Shown here one piece after another: positions 1 to 5,001 of a stretch of 5,001 nucleotides of DNA (the first letter of the stretch is position 1; each line of letters opens with the position of its first letter). The notes under the pieces are model-generated. The model had not been told where the DNA came from. It searched no databases and worked only from the letters and a program-made list of their open reading frames with translations. This DNA is from an uncultured Acetatifactor sp. (GTDB lineage: Bacteria > Bacillota > Clostridia > Lachnospirales > Lachnospiraceae). The translations under genes and the position numbers were made by a program. The stretch covers positions 24,888-29,888 of the forward strand of contig CAJTKW010000051.1 in the NCBI GenBank assembly GCA_910577035.1, read 5' to 3'.

Positions 1-812
1 CGGCCGTCGCTGTTCTTCACTTCTTCCAGCACCGCCTTCAGACGCTCCTCAAATTCGCCCCTGTACTTTGCACCTGCCACCAGGGCCCCCATATCCAGGG
101 CAAAGATCTTCTTGTCCTTCAACCCCTGGGGCACGTCTCCCCTGACCACCCGCTGGGCAAGGCCCTCCACCACGGCAGTCTTGCCCACGCCGGGTTCGCC
201 GATCAGACAGGGATTGTTCTTGGTCTTTCTGGAAAGGATACGGATGACATTGCGGATCTCACTGTCCCTGCCGATGACAGGATCCAGCTTCTGGTTTCTG
301 GCTTTCTCCACCAGATCCTGCCCGTATTTATTCAGGGTATCATAGGTAGCCTCGGGATTGTCACTGGTAACCCGCTGATTGCCTCTCACCGTGGACAGCG
401 CCTGCAGAAAACGTTCTCTGGTAATACCGTACTCCTTCCAGATCTGAGCAATCCCCCGGTTAGGGTTTTTAAGCATCGCCAGAAACAAATGCTCCACGGA
501 AACATATTCATCCCCCAGGGATCTGGCTTCGTCCTCGGCGCCGATCAGCACCTTGTTCAACATCTCCCCGATATAGACCTTGCCGCCCTGGACCTTGGTA
601 CGCCCGGAAAGGGCTTCCTCCACCCTTCCCATAAAGTGCTCTGTCTGGATCTCCATCTTCTCGATCAGCTTCAGGATCAGGCTGTCCTCCAGCGTAAGCA
701 GGCTGTAGAGCAGATGCTCCTGCTCGATCTCCTGATTCCCATACTCATAGGCAAGGCGTTCGCAGCCTTCCACCGCCTGCATGGATTTCTGTGTAAACTT
801 TTGAATATTCAT
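1..812 (-). CDS. clpB: ATP-dependent disaggregase chaperone ClpB, N-terminal part (partial)
   Basis: This is the first 270 codons of ClpB (Hsp100), a cytoplasmic AAA+ hexamer that threads aggregated proteins through its pore together with the DnaK system. The gene runs off the left edge. Residues 1-145 are the double Clp_N domain, beginning MNIQKFTQKSMQAVEGCERL. The first AAA+ module follows from about 160, with Walker A GEPGVGKT at 205-212 and the substrate-gripping pore loop KYRG at 249-252 (Tyr250). Walker B, the coiled-coil middle domain that separates ClpB from ClpA/ClpC, and the second ATPase domain lie outside the window. The ClpB call therefore rests on the N-domain sequence and the YDTLNKYGQDLVEKA linker. 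The start at 812 was chosen because family members begin MNIQ/MNIS and a GGGGGG tract (818-823) lies 5 bp upstream. In-frame ATGs at 836 and 848 would add 8 or 12 residues but have weaker Shine-Dalgarno sequences. It lies downstream of copA on the same strand with a likely promoter of its own. Confidence 0.93.
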   Translation of the reverse strand, partial: MNIQKFTQKSMQAVEGCERLAYEYGNQEIEQEHLLYSLLTLEDSLILKLIEKMEIQTEHFMGRVEEALSGRTKVQGGKVYIGEMLNKVLIGAEDEARSLGDEYVSVEHLFLAMLKNPNRGIAQIWKEYGITRERFLQALSTVRGNQRVTSDNPEATYDTLNKYGQDLVEKARNQKLDPVIGRDSEIRNVIRILSRKTKNNPCLIGEPGVGKTAVVEGLAQRVVRGDVPQGLKDKKIFALDMGALVAGAKYRGEFEERLKAVLEEVKNSDG

Positions 813-871
813 ATAGACCCCCCATTCCGGGAACATTTTCAGTCCCATTTCTTTTTGCCTGTTCTATAATG

Positions 872-899
872 AATATAACATAGTACAGTCAAAAATCAA
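872..899 (-). promoter_or_regulatory. Candidate sigma-A promoter for clpB
   Basis: On the minus strand a -35-like TTGATT (894-899) is followed after 16 bp by a -10-like TATATT (872-877), giving a leader of roughly 55 nt before the clpB ATG at 812. An overlapping alternative is TTGACT (888-893) with a more distant TATAGA. The surroundings are AT-rich compared with the genes on both sides. No CIRCE palindrome (TTAGCACTC-N9-GAGTGCTAA) is present. Only one TTTGACT half of a CtsR-like heptamer is visible, without the tandem second half, so heat-shock control cannot be claimed from the sequence. Confidence 0.5.
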
Positions 900-954
900 T
901 AAAGAAATTATAAACTTCTCTGAAAAAGATGTAAAGTCGTAACGGTTCCGGTAC

Positions 955-1164
955 TTATTCAATTTTCGTCACTTCATAGCCCGCTTCGCTGACTGCCCCG
1001 GTCAGCACATCATTCCCCACTTCGCCGGCAAGCTCCACCGTAGCTGTCTTATCCTCCAGGCTCATAGTGACGGTACTCACACCTGCCACAGCCTCCAGCG
1101 CTTTCTGTACCCTGCCTGTGCAGTGTCCGCACATCATTCCCTCAATCGTCATTACCTTTGTCAT
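955..1164 (-). other. CopZ-like HMA domain inside copA with its own ATG and Shine-Dalgarno (possible internal cistron)
   Basis: The last 69 codons of copA, in the same frame, form a complete CopZ-sized metallochaperone domain. It starts MTKVMTIEGMMCGHC and has the ferredoxin-like HMA pattern, with Cu(I) ligands Cys12 and Cys15 of the domain (Cys1030 and Cys1033 of CopA). The ATG at 1162-1164 is preceded by GAGGAC at 1171-1176, with 7 bp between GAGGA and the ATG, which is a good ribosome binding site. A free copper chaperone could therefore be made by internal initiation from the copA message. Alternatively, the site may be a relic of a once separate copZ gene that fused to copA. Free CopZ carries Cu(I) to CopA and CsoR in Gram-positive bacteria. 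The domain itself is certain. Independent translation is an inference. Confidence 0.5.
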
Positions 1165-4100
1165 TTTGTTGTCCTCGCTTTCCTGTTTTATGCTTCTTTT
1201 TGCTTGTAACCTTTCTGTTTTCCCTTCCGTTTCTGCCTGTTCCATAGCAGCTTCTCCAGCCTGTTCTGCGGTGACGCCCTCGCCTTCTGCATCCGGCGCC
1301 TTCCCGGCCGCTGATACCGCTGCTTCTCCAGCCTCTTCTGCCGCCTTCCCGGCCCCTGCTGCCGACGCCGATTCTGCCGCTTTCCCGGCTCCTTCTACCG
1401 CTGATTCTGCTGCCTTCCCGGCCCCTTCTGCCGCCGATTCTGCCGCCTTCCCGGCTCCTTCTGCCGCCGCTGATTCTGCTGCCTTCCCGGCCCCTTCTGC
1501 CGACGACGGCGAGTCTTCTGCGGCAGCCATTGTCGGGAAACCGCTCCGAAAGCCTCTGAGCCGCAGGGCATTCCCTACCACGAAAATACTGCTCAGGCTC
1601 ATGGCCGCCGCCCCGAACATGGGGTTGAGCCTGATTCCGAATGCAGGATACCACACCCCTGCCGCCAGAGGAATGCCAATAGCATTATAAAAGAAAGCCC
1701 AGAACAGGTTCTGCTTGATATTGCGGATCACTGCCCGGCTGAGGCCAATGGCCGTCACCGCGTCCCTGAGGTCACTCTTCATCAGCACAATATCGGCGCT
1801 CTCCATCGCCACGTCCGTTCCGGCACCGATTGCCATTCCCACATCCGCCGCCGTCAGGGCCGGGGCATCATTGATGCCGTCCCCCACCATGGCTACCTTC
1901 CTTCCGGACTCCTTCAGCTGCCGGATCTTCCTTTCCTTATCCTGGGGAAGAACCTCCGCCACTGCTTCTTCCATGCCAAGCTGCCGCTTCACGGCCTCCG
2001 CCGTACGCCTGTTGTCCCCTGTAAGCATCACCACGTGAATACCCATTTCCCGGAATTTCTGTACGGCAGCGCAGGAGCTGCCCTTGATCTGATCCGCCGC
2101 GTCAATACAGCCCAGAAGACGGCCTTCCTCTCCGACCAGCAGCGGCGTCCTGCCCTCTTCGGCGATGGAATCCAGACCCCGGGCCACCGTCTCGTCAATG
2201 ACAATCCCGTTTTCCTCCATGTAGGCGCGGTTTCCCACATAGTACCGGGTTCCGGCTTTTGCACCGGCATCCTGCGCCTGCCCGACCTCCCGGGCCCGGG
2301 TCAGGAACTCCGCCGCCGACTTCTGATCCTCGGGGGAAAGGTCTGCCCATTCCTTCAGCCCCTCTGCCCCCTTTGTATTCTCATCTGCCTTGGACGTAAA
2401 GATCACCCTGGAGCCGTCTGCCCGCTTTCCTGCCAGAAATACCGCCGTAGGCCCGTCGCTCCCGTCCGGCCGGGACACCCTTGCCCGGGGAGCAATATCC
2501 TCCGCCAGCACCCCTTCCACGCCTCTGCCAAAGACTGCCCTGAAATCCCGTATCTCCGGCAGCTCAAGCTTTTCCCGCTCCGCATAGGCTACAATAGCCT
2601 CTGCCAAAGGGTGCTCGCTTCTTTTCTCCAGCGCCGCCGCAATGCTTACCATGGTCTCCAGGGACATATCCTGCACATAACAGCCGGTGCCCGAGACATG
2701 CAGCTTTCCGGAAGTAAGGGTACCTGTCTTATCCAACACCACCGTATCAATCTCCTTCGCCTGCTGCAAGGCTTCCCCGGACTTAATAAGAATGCCGTGC
2801 CTGGCTCCCACGCCGGTCCCTACCATAATCGCCACCGGCGTTGCCAGCCCCAGAGCGCAGGGACAGGATATAACCAGCACCGCTATGGCGGAAGATATGG
2901 CAAATTCCGCCCCTGCACCGGCAATCAGCCAGGCCGCCAGCGTCACCAGGGCGATACCGATGACCACCGGCACAAACACTCCCGCCACCTGATCCGCCAG
3001 CCGGGCAATGGGTGCCTTACTGGCACTGGCTTCTTCCACCAGCCGGATAATCTGGGCCAGGGTAGTGTCCTCTCCCACCCGGTCTGCCCGGCATTTCAAG
3101 AAGCCTGCCTTGTTTACCGTGGCGGAAACCACCTTGTCCCCCGGCTGCTTCTCCACCGGAATACTCTCCCCGGTGACCGCCGCCTCATCAATGCTGGAAT
3201 TTCCCTCCAGTACCGTACCGTCCACCGGCACCAGGCTGCCCGGCTTTACCAGGAAAATATCCCCGCTCCGCAGCTCCTCCGTGGGGATCTCCCGCTCCCT
3301 TCCTTCCTCATCCACCACTATGGCCGTTTTCGGAGACAGGTCCATAAGCTTTGTGATTGCTTCGCTGGTCTTTCCTTTGGAACGGCTTTCCAGGTACTTC
3401 CCCACCGTAATCAGTGTAAGGATCATCCCCGCCGACTCAAAATAAAGATCATGAGCATACTGCTCCACCACCGCCATATCCCCATGGCCCAGGCCATAGC
3501 TGATCCGGTACATGGCGAAGATGCCGTAGCCTATGGCGGCAGAGGCCCCCAGGGCAATCAGACTGTCCATATTCGGCGACAGATGCCTCAGAGTCTTAAA
3601 TCCCACGGAGAAAAATTTACGGTTCATATACAAAATGGGCAGCAACAGGATAAACTGGGTCATGGCAAAGGTCATGGCATTCTCGTTTCCATGCAGAAAC
3701 CGATGCACAAACCCGGGAATCGGCAGCCCAAACCATTGGTTATACATATGATACATGGCCACATACATCAGCGAAATCAGAAATCCTATGGAAATGCCCA
3801 GCCGCCGCTTCATAGCCCTTGTCTCTTCCCTGGCCTTCCGCTGTACGCTCTGCCTGCCCCGGTTACCGGCAGTACTGACAGAATCCCCGCCGTCAGGGTT
3901 ACGGGCGTACCCACAGCTTCCCTTCCCGCCCTCACAACCGGAGTCCCGGCTGCTGTCTTGTCCCCGGGCAGAACCTTCCTTTCCCCCTCCGGCCGTGTGG
4001 CTGCCCCCGATTATCAGGCTGGCACCGTATCCTGCTTTCTCTACCGCCGCCTCGATAGCCTCCCGGGTCAATATATTCTCATCATATTCGATTTCCATGG

Positions 4101-4218
4101 TCTCCGTCAGCAGATTTACGGAAGCCTTCCTCACTCCTTCCAGCTTGTTTGCCGCCTTTTCCACATGGGACGAACAGGCGGAACAGGTCATGCCGGATAT
4201 ATGATACCTCTGCTTCAT
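955..4218 (-). CDS. copA: Cu(I)-exporting P1B-type ATPase with N- and C-terminal HMA domains
   Basis: An inner-membrane Cu(I) efflux pump that couples ATP hydrolysis to copper export. Visible in order: HMA domain with GMTCSAC (residues 9-15); Gly/Ser-rich linker (about 68-133); TM helices near 139-157, 181-198, 218-238 and 254-273; actuator motif TGES (349-352); TM near 411-433; TM6 with CPC (452-454); phosphorylation motif DKTGTLT (Asp496); HP motif (His536-Pro537); TGD (733-735); GDGINDAP (779-786); TM7 with Tyr844-Asn845; TM8 with MSLSS (873-877). CPC, YN and MxxSS together mark the Cu(I)/Ag(I) subgroup P1B-1. After TM8 come an Ala/Gly/Glu-rich repetitive tail (895-1018) and a second HMA domain with GMMCGHC (1027-1033). 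At 1087 aa it is well above the usual 750-850. The excess lies in the N-linker, an insertion of about 85 residues in the nucleotide-binding domain (about 572-656), and the tail. AGGAG (4226-4230), 7 bp upstream, supports the start. It follows csoR after 22 bp and is probably copper-induced. No clear terminator follows it. Confidence 0.96.
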   Translation of the reverse strand: MKQRYHISGMTCSACSSHVEKAANKLEGVRKASVNLLTETMEIEYDENILTREAIEAAVEKAGYGASLIIGGSHTAGGGKEGSARGQDSSRDSGCEGGKGSCGYARNPDGGDSVSTAGNRGRQSVQRKAREETRAMKRRLGISIGFLISLMYVAMYHMYNQWFGLPIPGFVHRFLHGNENAMTFAMTQFILLLPILYMNRKFFSVGFKTLRHLSPNMDSLIALGASAAIGYGIFAMYRISYGLGHGDMAVVEQYAHDLYFESAGMILTLITVGKYLESRSKGKTSEAITKLMDLSPKTAIVVDEEGREREIPTEELRSGDIFLVKPGSLVPVDGTVLEGNSSIDEAAVTGESIPVEKQPGDKVVSATVNKAGFLKCRADRVGEDTTLAQIIRLVEEASASKAPIARLADQVAGVFVPVVIGIALVTLAAWLIAGAGAEFAISSAIAVLVISCPCALGLATPVAIMVGTGVGARHGILIKSGEALQQAKEIDTVVLDKTGTLTSGKLHVSGTGCYVQDMSLETMVSIAAALEKRSEHPLAEAIVAYAEREKLELPEIRDFRAVFGRGVEGVLAEDIAPRARVSRPDGSDGPTAVFLAGKRADGSRVIFTSKADENTKGAEGLKEWADLSPEDQKSAAEFLTRAREVGQAQDAGAKAGTRYYVGNRAYMEENGIVIDETVARGLDSIAEEGRTPLLVGEEGRLLGCIDAADQIKGSSCAAVQKFREMGIHVVMLTGDNRRTAEAVKRQLGMEEAVAEVLPQDKERKIRQLKESGRKVAMVGDGINDAPALTAADVGMAIGAGTDVAMESADIVLMKSDLRDAVTAIGLSRAVIRNIKQNLFWAFFYNAIGIPLAAGVWYPAFGIRLNPMFGAAAMSLSSIFVVGNALRLRGFRSGFPTMAAAEDSPSSAEGAGKAAESAAAEGAGKAAESAAEGAGKAAESAVEGAGKAAESASAAGAGKAAEEAGEAAVSAAGKAPDAEGEGVTAEQAGEAAMEQAETEGKTERLQAKRSIKQESEDNKMTKVMTIEGMMCGHCTGRVQKALEAVAGVSTVTMSLEDKTATVELAGEVGNDVLTGAVSEAGYEVTKIE
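1333..1497 (-). repeat. In-frame tandem repeat coding EGAGKAAESA units in the CopA tail
   Basis: CopA residues 908-962 are five head-to-tail copies of an 11-12 residue unit, EGAGKAAES followed by AA, AAA, AV or ASA. The fifth copy is degenerate (AGAGKAAEE). The DNA repeats with a 33-36 bp period, and the unit length changes only by whole codons, so the frame is kept. The Ala/Glu/Lys composition suggests a flexible or helical spacer tethering the C-terminal HMA domain to the pump. The nucleotide repeats are similar but not identical, which fits slippage or recombination followed by drift. Copy number may vary between strains. Confidence 0.85.
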
Positions 4219-4225
4219 ATTAGTA

Positions 4226-4230
4226 CTCCT
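4226..4230 (-). promoter_or_regulatory. Ribosome binding site of copA
   Basis: AGGAG on the minus strand, 7 bp before the copA ATG at 4216-4218. It lies inside the 22-bp csoR-copA gap and fixes the copA start, which is further supported by the HMA domain beginning immediately (MKQRYHISGMTCSAC). Confidence 0.8.
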
Positions 4231-4240
4231 TTGCCTGGCT

Positions 4241-4573
4241 TTATTTTAACTTTTTAATCAGTTCCACTGCTTCTTCCACCACATCCGTATTCCCCTTCCT
4301 GATCTCTTCCACCACACAGGTCTCCATATGCTCCTGCAATACCAGATAGCCAAAGGCCTGCAGGGCACTCTCCACAGCCGCTACCTGGGTCAGGACCTCT
4401 CCGCAGTACCGGTTTTCATCCAGCATCCTGCCAATCCCGTTCAGCTGCCCCACCATGCGGCTGAGACGGTTTTTCAGCTGCCGCAGCCCGGCCTCCTCCC
4501 TGGGCGTGGATTTCATATGACAGCAGGACTCTGTCCGCTTCTCTTCCGCCTCTTTTTCCATTTCGTTTCCCAT
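4241..4573 (-). CDS. csoR: Copper-sensing transcriptional repressor, CsoR family
   Basis: A small all-helical cytoplasmic repressor of the CsoR/RcnR (DUF156) family. Cu(I) binding lowers its DNA affinity and derepresses copper export genes. Counting from the upstream ATG at 4588 (115 aa), the ligands are Cys62, His87 and Cys91. The Cys-25-His-4-Cys spacing matches the Cu(I) site of characterised CsoR proteins, and a Tyr (61) precedes the first Cys as usual. Glu105/Glu106 lie near the conserved second-shell Glu. The helix-1 segment LKNRLSRMVGQLNGI carries the conserved basic residues. An N-terminal Cys-Cys-His (22-24) resembles the Cys-rich start seen in clostridial homologues. Start choice: AGGAG (4579-4583), 5 bp before the ATG at 4573, favours a 110-aa protein. 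The ATG at 4588, with AGGA 5 bp upstream, is a close alternative. It is the first gene of the operon, with two matching operators upstream. The nickel, cobalt and formaldehyde sensors of the family are less likely given the ligand set and the copA neighbour. Confidence 0.94.
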   Translation of the reverse strand: MGNEMEKEAEEKRTESCCHMKSTPREEAGLRQLKNRLSRMVGQLNGIGRMLDENRYCGEVLTQVAAVESALQAFGYLVLQEHMETCVVEEIRKGNTDVVEEAVELIKKLK

Positions 4574-4609
4574 AGTATCTCCTGTCATGCTTTTCCTATC
4601 CTCTCAAAA

Positions 4610-4626
4610 ATACCCCTGCGGGGTAT
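4610..4626 (-). promoter_or_regulatory. Probable CsoR operator O2 (in the csoR leader)
   Basis: Plus-strand ATACCCCTGCGGGGTAT is a 17-bp inverted repeat with perfect 7-bp arms around TGC, closely matching the promoter palindrome. The two centres are 35 bp apart, a little over three helical turns. The site lies downstream of the expected transcription start and upstream of the csoR ribosome binding sites. It could act as a second repressor site or, as RNA, form a short hairpin. Confidence 0.78.
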
Positions 4627-4641
4627 CTCTGCTTCTACCAG

Positions 4642-4668
4642 AGTATACCCTGCAGGGGTATTTGTCAA
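4642..4668 (-). promoter_or_regulatory. Promoter of the csoR-copA operon
   Basis: Minus-strand TTGACA (4663-4668, perfect -35) and TATACT (4642-4647, five of six -10 bases) are separated by 15 bp. This is shorter than the usual 17 bp. The spacer is occupied almost entirely by the upstream CsoR-type palindrome, so a bound repressor would exclude RNA polymerase. Transcription should start near 4635, giving a leader of roughly 45-60 nt depending on the csoR start. Confidence 0.7.
4645..4661 (-). promoter_or_regulatory. Probable CsoR operator O1 (within the promoter spacer)
   Basis: Plus-strand ATACCCTGCAGGGGTAT is a 17-bp palindrome with 6-bp arms ATACCC/GGGTAT. The TACCC...GGGTA pattern with a GC-rich centre is typical of CsoR operators. 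It lies between the -35 and -10 boxes and overlaps three bases of the -10. The nearby csoR gene makes autoregulation the simplest reading. Confidence 0.8.
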
Positions 4669-4837
4669 GTCATTCCTTTCACTTCCAGACATGCCGCCAA
4701 CGGCGGCAGTGCCGCTGATGGCGGCACAAACAATCGGTGAAACCAAAGCGCAAAAGTCGTGCAAAGCGTAAAAATAGTGCTTGGAAGAATCGCCGCTCTT
4801 GCGATTCTTCCAGGAATGACTTAGATTTTCTTAGCGG
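4667..4837. repeat. Structured intergenic repeat, copy 1 (complete)
   Basis: No gene is seen here. An ordered set of blocks is present. First is an end box AAGTCATTCCT (4667-4677), whose exact inverse AGGAATGACTT lies at 4812-4822. A conserved box CATTCCTTTCACTTCCAGAC begins at 4671. Two adjacent stems follow, TGCCGCC/GGCGGCA (4692-4698 with 4702-4708) and GTGCCGC/GCGGCAC (4709-4715 with 4721-4727). Then come a conserved box GGCACAAACAATCGGTGA (4723-4740), an A-rich spacer, and a perfect 12-bp stem with a 7-nt loop (4782-4793 with 4801-4812). A trailing segment resembles the end of copy 2. The same blocks recur in the same order about 215 bp away. I do not recognise a named repeat family. It could be a MITE-like element or a mobile structured RNA. 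Confidence 0.7.
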
Positions 4838-4892
4838 ACGTACTAAAGAGGTGGCCATGCCCCTCTTGACCGCTTAGAAAATCTTCATTCCT
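4812..4892. repeat. Long imperfect inverted repeat joining the two structured units
   Basis: The segment 4812-4837 pairs with 4870-4892. AGGAATGA matches TCATTCCT, and after a 3-base bulge AGATTTTCTTAGCGG pairs with CCGCTTAGAAAATCT with one mismatch. The 32-base interval contains a further hairpin: AAGAGG (4846-4851), one bulged T, GGC (4853-4855), loop CAT, then GCC (4859-4861) and CCTCTT (4862-4867). The whole 81-bp segment could fold as one long arm in DNA or RNA. No U-tract follows on either strand, so it does not look like a simple intrinsic terminator. Confidence 0.7.
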
Positions 4893-5001
4893 TTCACTTT
4901 CAGACATGCCGGCGCAGCCGGCACAAACAATCGGTGAGAAGAACGCAAGCGAGCTTGCTCGCTTGCGTTCTTCCGTGTGAGATTTAGAACTTCTTGGCGT
5001 C
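4886..5001. repeat. Structured intergenic repeat, copy 2 (cut by window edge)
   Basis: This is in direct orientation to copy 1. The first 26 bp (4886-4911) match 4671-4696 with one difference, and GGCACAAACAATCGGTGA (4920-4937) is identical. Between them one 7-bp stem, TGCCGGC-GCA-GCCGGCA (4907-4923), replaces the two GCCGCC stems of copy 1. A long perfect hairpin (4938-4973) takes the position of the copy 1 hairpin and shares its GAAGAA...TTCTTC outer part. The tail TTAGAACTTCTTGGCG aligns with TTAGATTTTCTTAGCG of copy 1 (4821-4836). The conserved boxes with divergent but paired stems mark this as a homologous structured unit. Confidence 0.65.
4938..4973. repeat. Perfect 17-bp inverted repeat with a 2-base centre
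   Basis: GAAGAACGCAAGCGAGC (4938-4954), TT, then its exact reverse complement (4957-4973). It sits inside repeat copy 2, directly after the conserved CAATCGGTGA box. It would form a very stable hairpin in either transcript. There is no T-run on the plus-strand side to support a standard terminator. Confidence 0.8.

Noticed and set aside
489..869. Plus-strand open frame opposite clpB
   Set aside because: It is antisense to the conserved ClpB N-domain and spans the clpB promoter region, with no recognisable protein features.
888..900. CtsR or HrcA heat-shock operator upstream of clpB
   Set aside because: Only a single TTTGACT-like half is seen, without the tandem heptamer of CtsR, and there is no CIRCE palindrome.
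1067..1690. Plus-strand open frame with Ala/Pro/Ser repeats
   Set aside because: It is the reverse-strand reading of the CopA tandem repeat. The repetition is inherited from the real gene and no independent start signal is evident.
2035..4257. Long open frame (740 codons) on the plus strand opposite copA
   Set aside because: It is antisense to a fully motif-supported CopA. Its translation is rich in Arg, His, Pro and Gln with no recognisable domain, and a stop-poor antisense frame is expected in GC-rich coding DNA.
4328..4771. Plus-strand open frame across csoR and its promoter
   Set aside because: It crosses the operators, promoter and a structured repeat and lies antisense to csoR, so it is not a credible gene.
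4782..4812. Intrinsic terminator for an upstream gene
   Set aside because: The 12-bp stem is strong, but no T-run follows directly on either strand, and its place inside a repeated unit explains it better.
4667..5001. CRISPR array
   Set aside because: There are only two units of more than 100 bp with internal hairpins and non-uniform spacing. Short identical repeats with regular unique spacers are absent.

Overview
The window comes from a moderately GC-rich member of the Bacillota, most likely class Clostridia and plausibly Lachnospiraceae. This rests on three protein features. The ClpB N-terminus is of clostridial type. The copper ATPase has the HMA-ATPase-HMA layout common in gut Clostridia. 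The CsoR repressor carries the Cys-Cys-His N-terminal motif frequent in that group. No rRNA or other marker is present, so this placement is an inference. All supported genes are on the minus strand, so the transcriptional order runs from high to low coordinates.

Layout from high to low coordinates: (1) 4667-5001 is a gene-free stretch with at least two copies of a structured, hairpin-rich repeat, one complete and one running off the edge. (2) 4610-4668 is a compact copper-responsive control region: a TTGACA / TATACT promoter with two ATACCC...GGGTAT palindromes that look like CsoR operators. One fills the promoter spacer and the other lies in the 5' leader. (3) 4241-4573 (or to 4588) is csoR, a Cu(I)-sensing repressor. 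(4) 955-4218 is copA, an unusually long (1087 aa) Cu(I)-exporting P1B-type ATPase. It has an N-terminal metal-binding domain, an extra segment in its nucleotide-binding domain, an Ala/Gly-rich repetitive linker and a C-terminal CopZ-like domain. (5) 813-954 is an AT-rich intergenic stretch with a probable sigma-A promoter. (6) 1-812 is the N-terminal quarter to third of clpB, a disaggregase chaperone that runs off the left edge.

How it works together: csoR and copA are separated by 22 bp and should form one autoregulated operon. Apo-CsoR would sit on the two palindromes and block the promoter. Cu(I) binding at Cys62/His87/Cys91 would release it, giving more CsoR and the CopA exporter. No separate copZ chaperone gene is visible in the window. 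A complete CopZ-sized domain is instead fused to the end of CopA, and an ATG at its first residue has its own Shine-Dalgarno sequence. The same message could therefore yield both the pump and a free 69-aa chaperone. clpB appears to have its own promoter, although no clear terminator separates it from copA.

The main points of interest are the possible CopZ made by internal initiation, the non-canonical insertions in CopA, and the structured repeat family whose end overlaps the csoR -35 box. Nothing here proves a wholly new system. The copper operon itself is a known type with unusual details.
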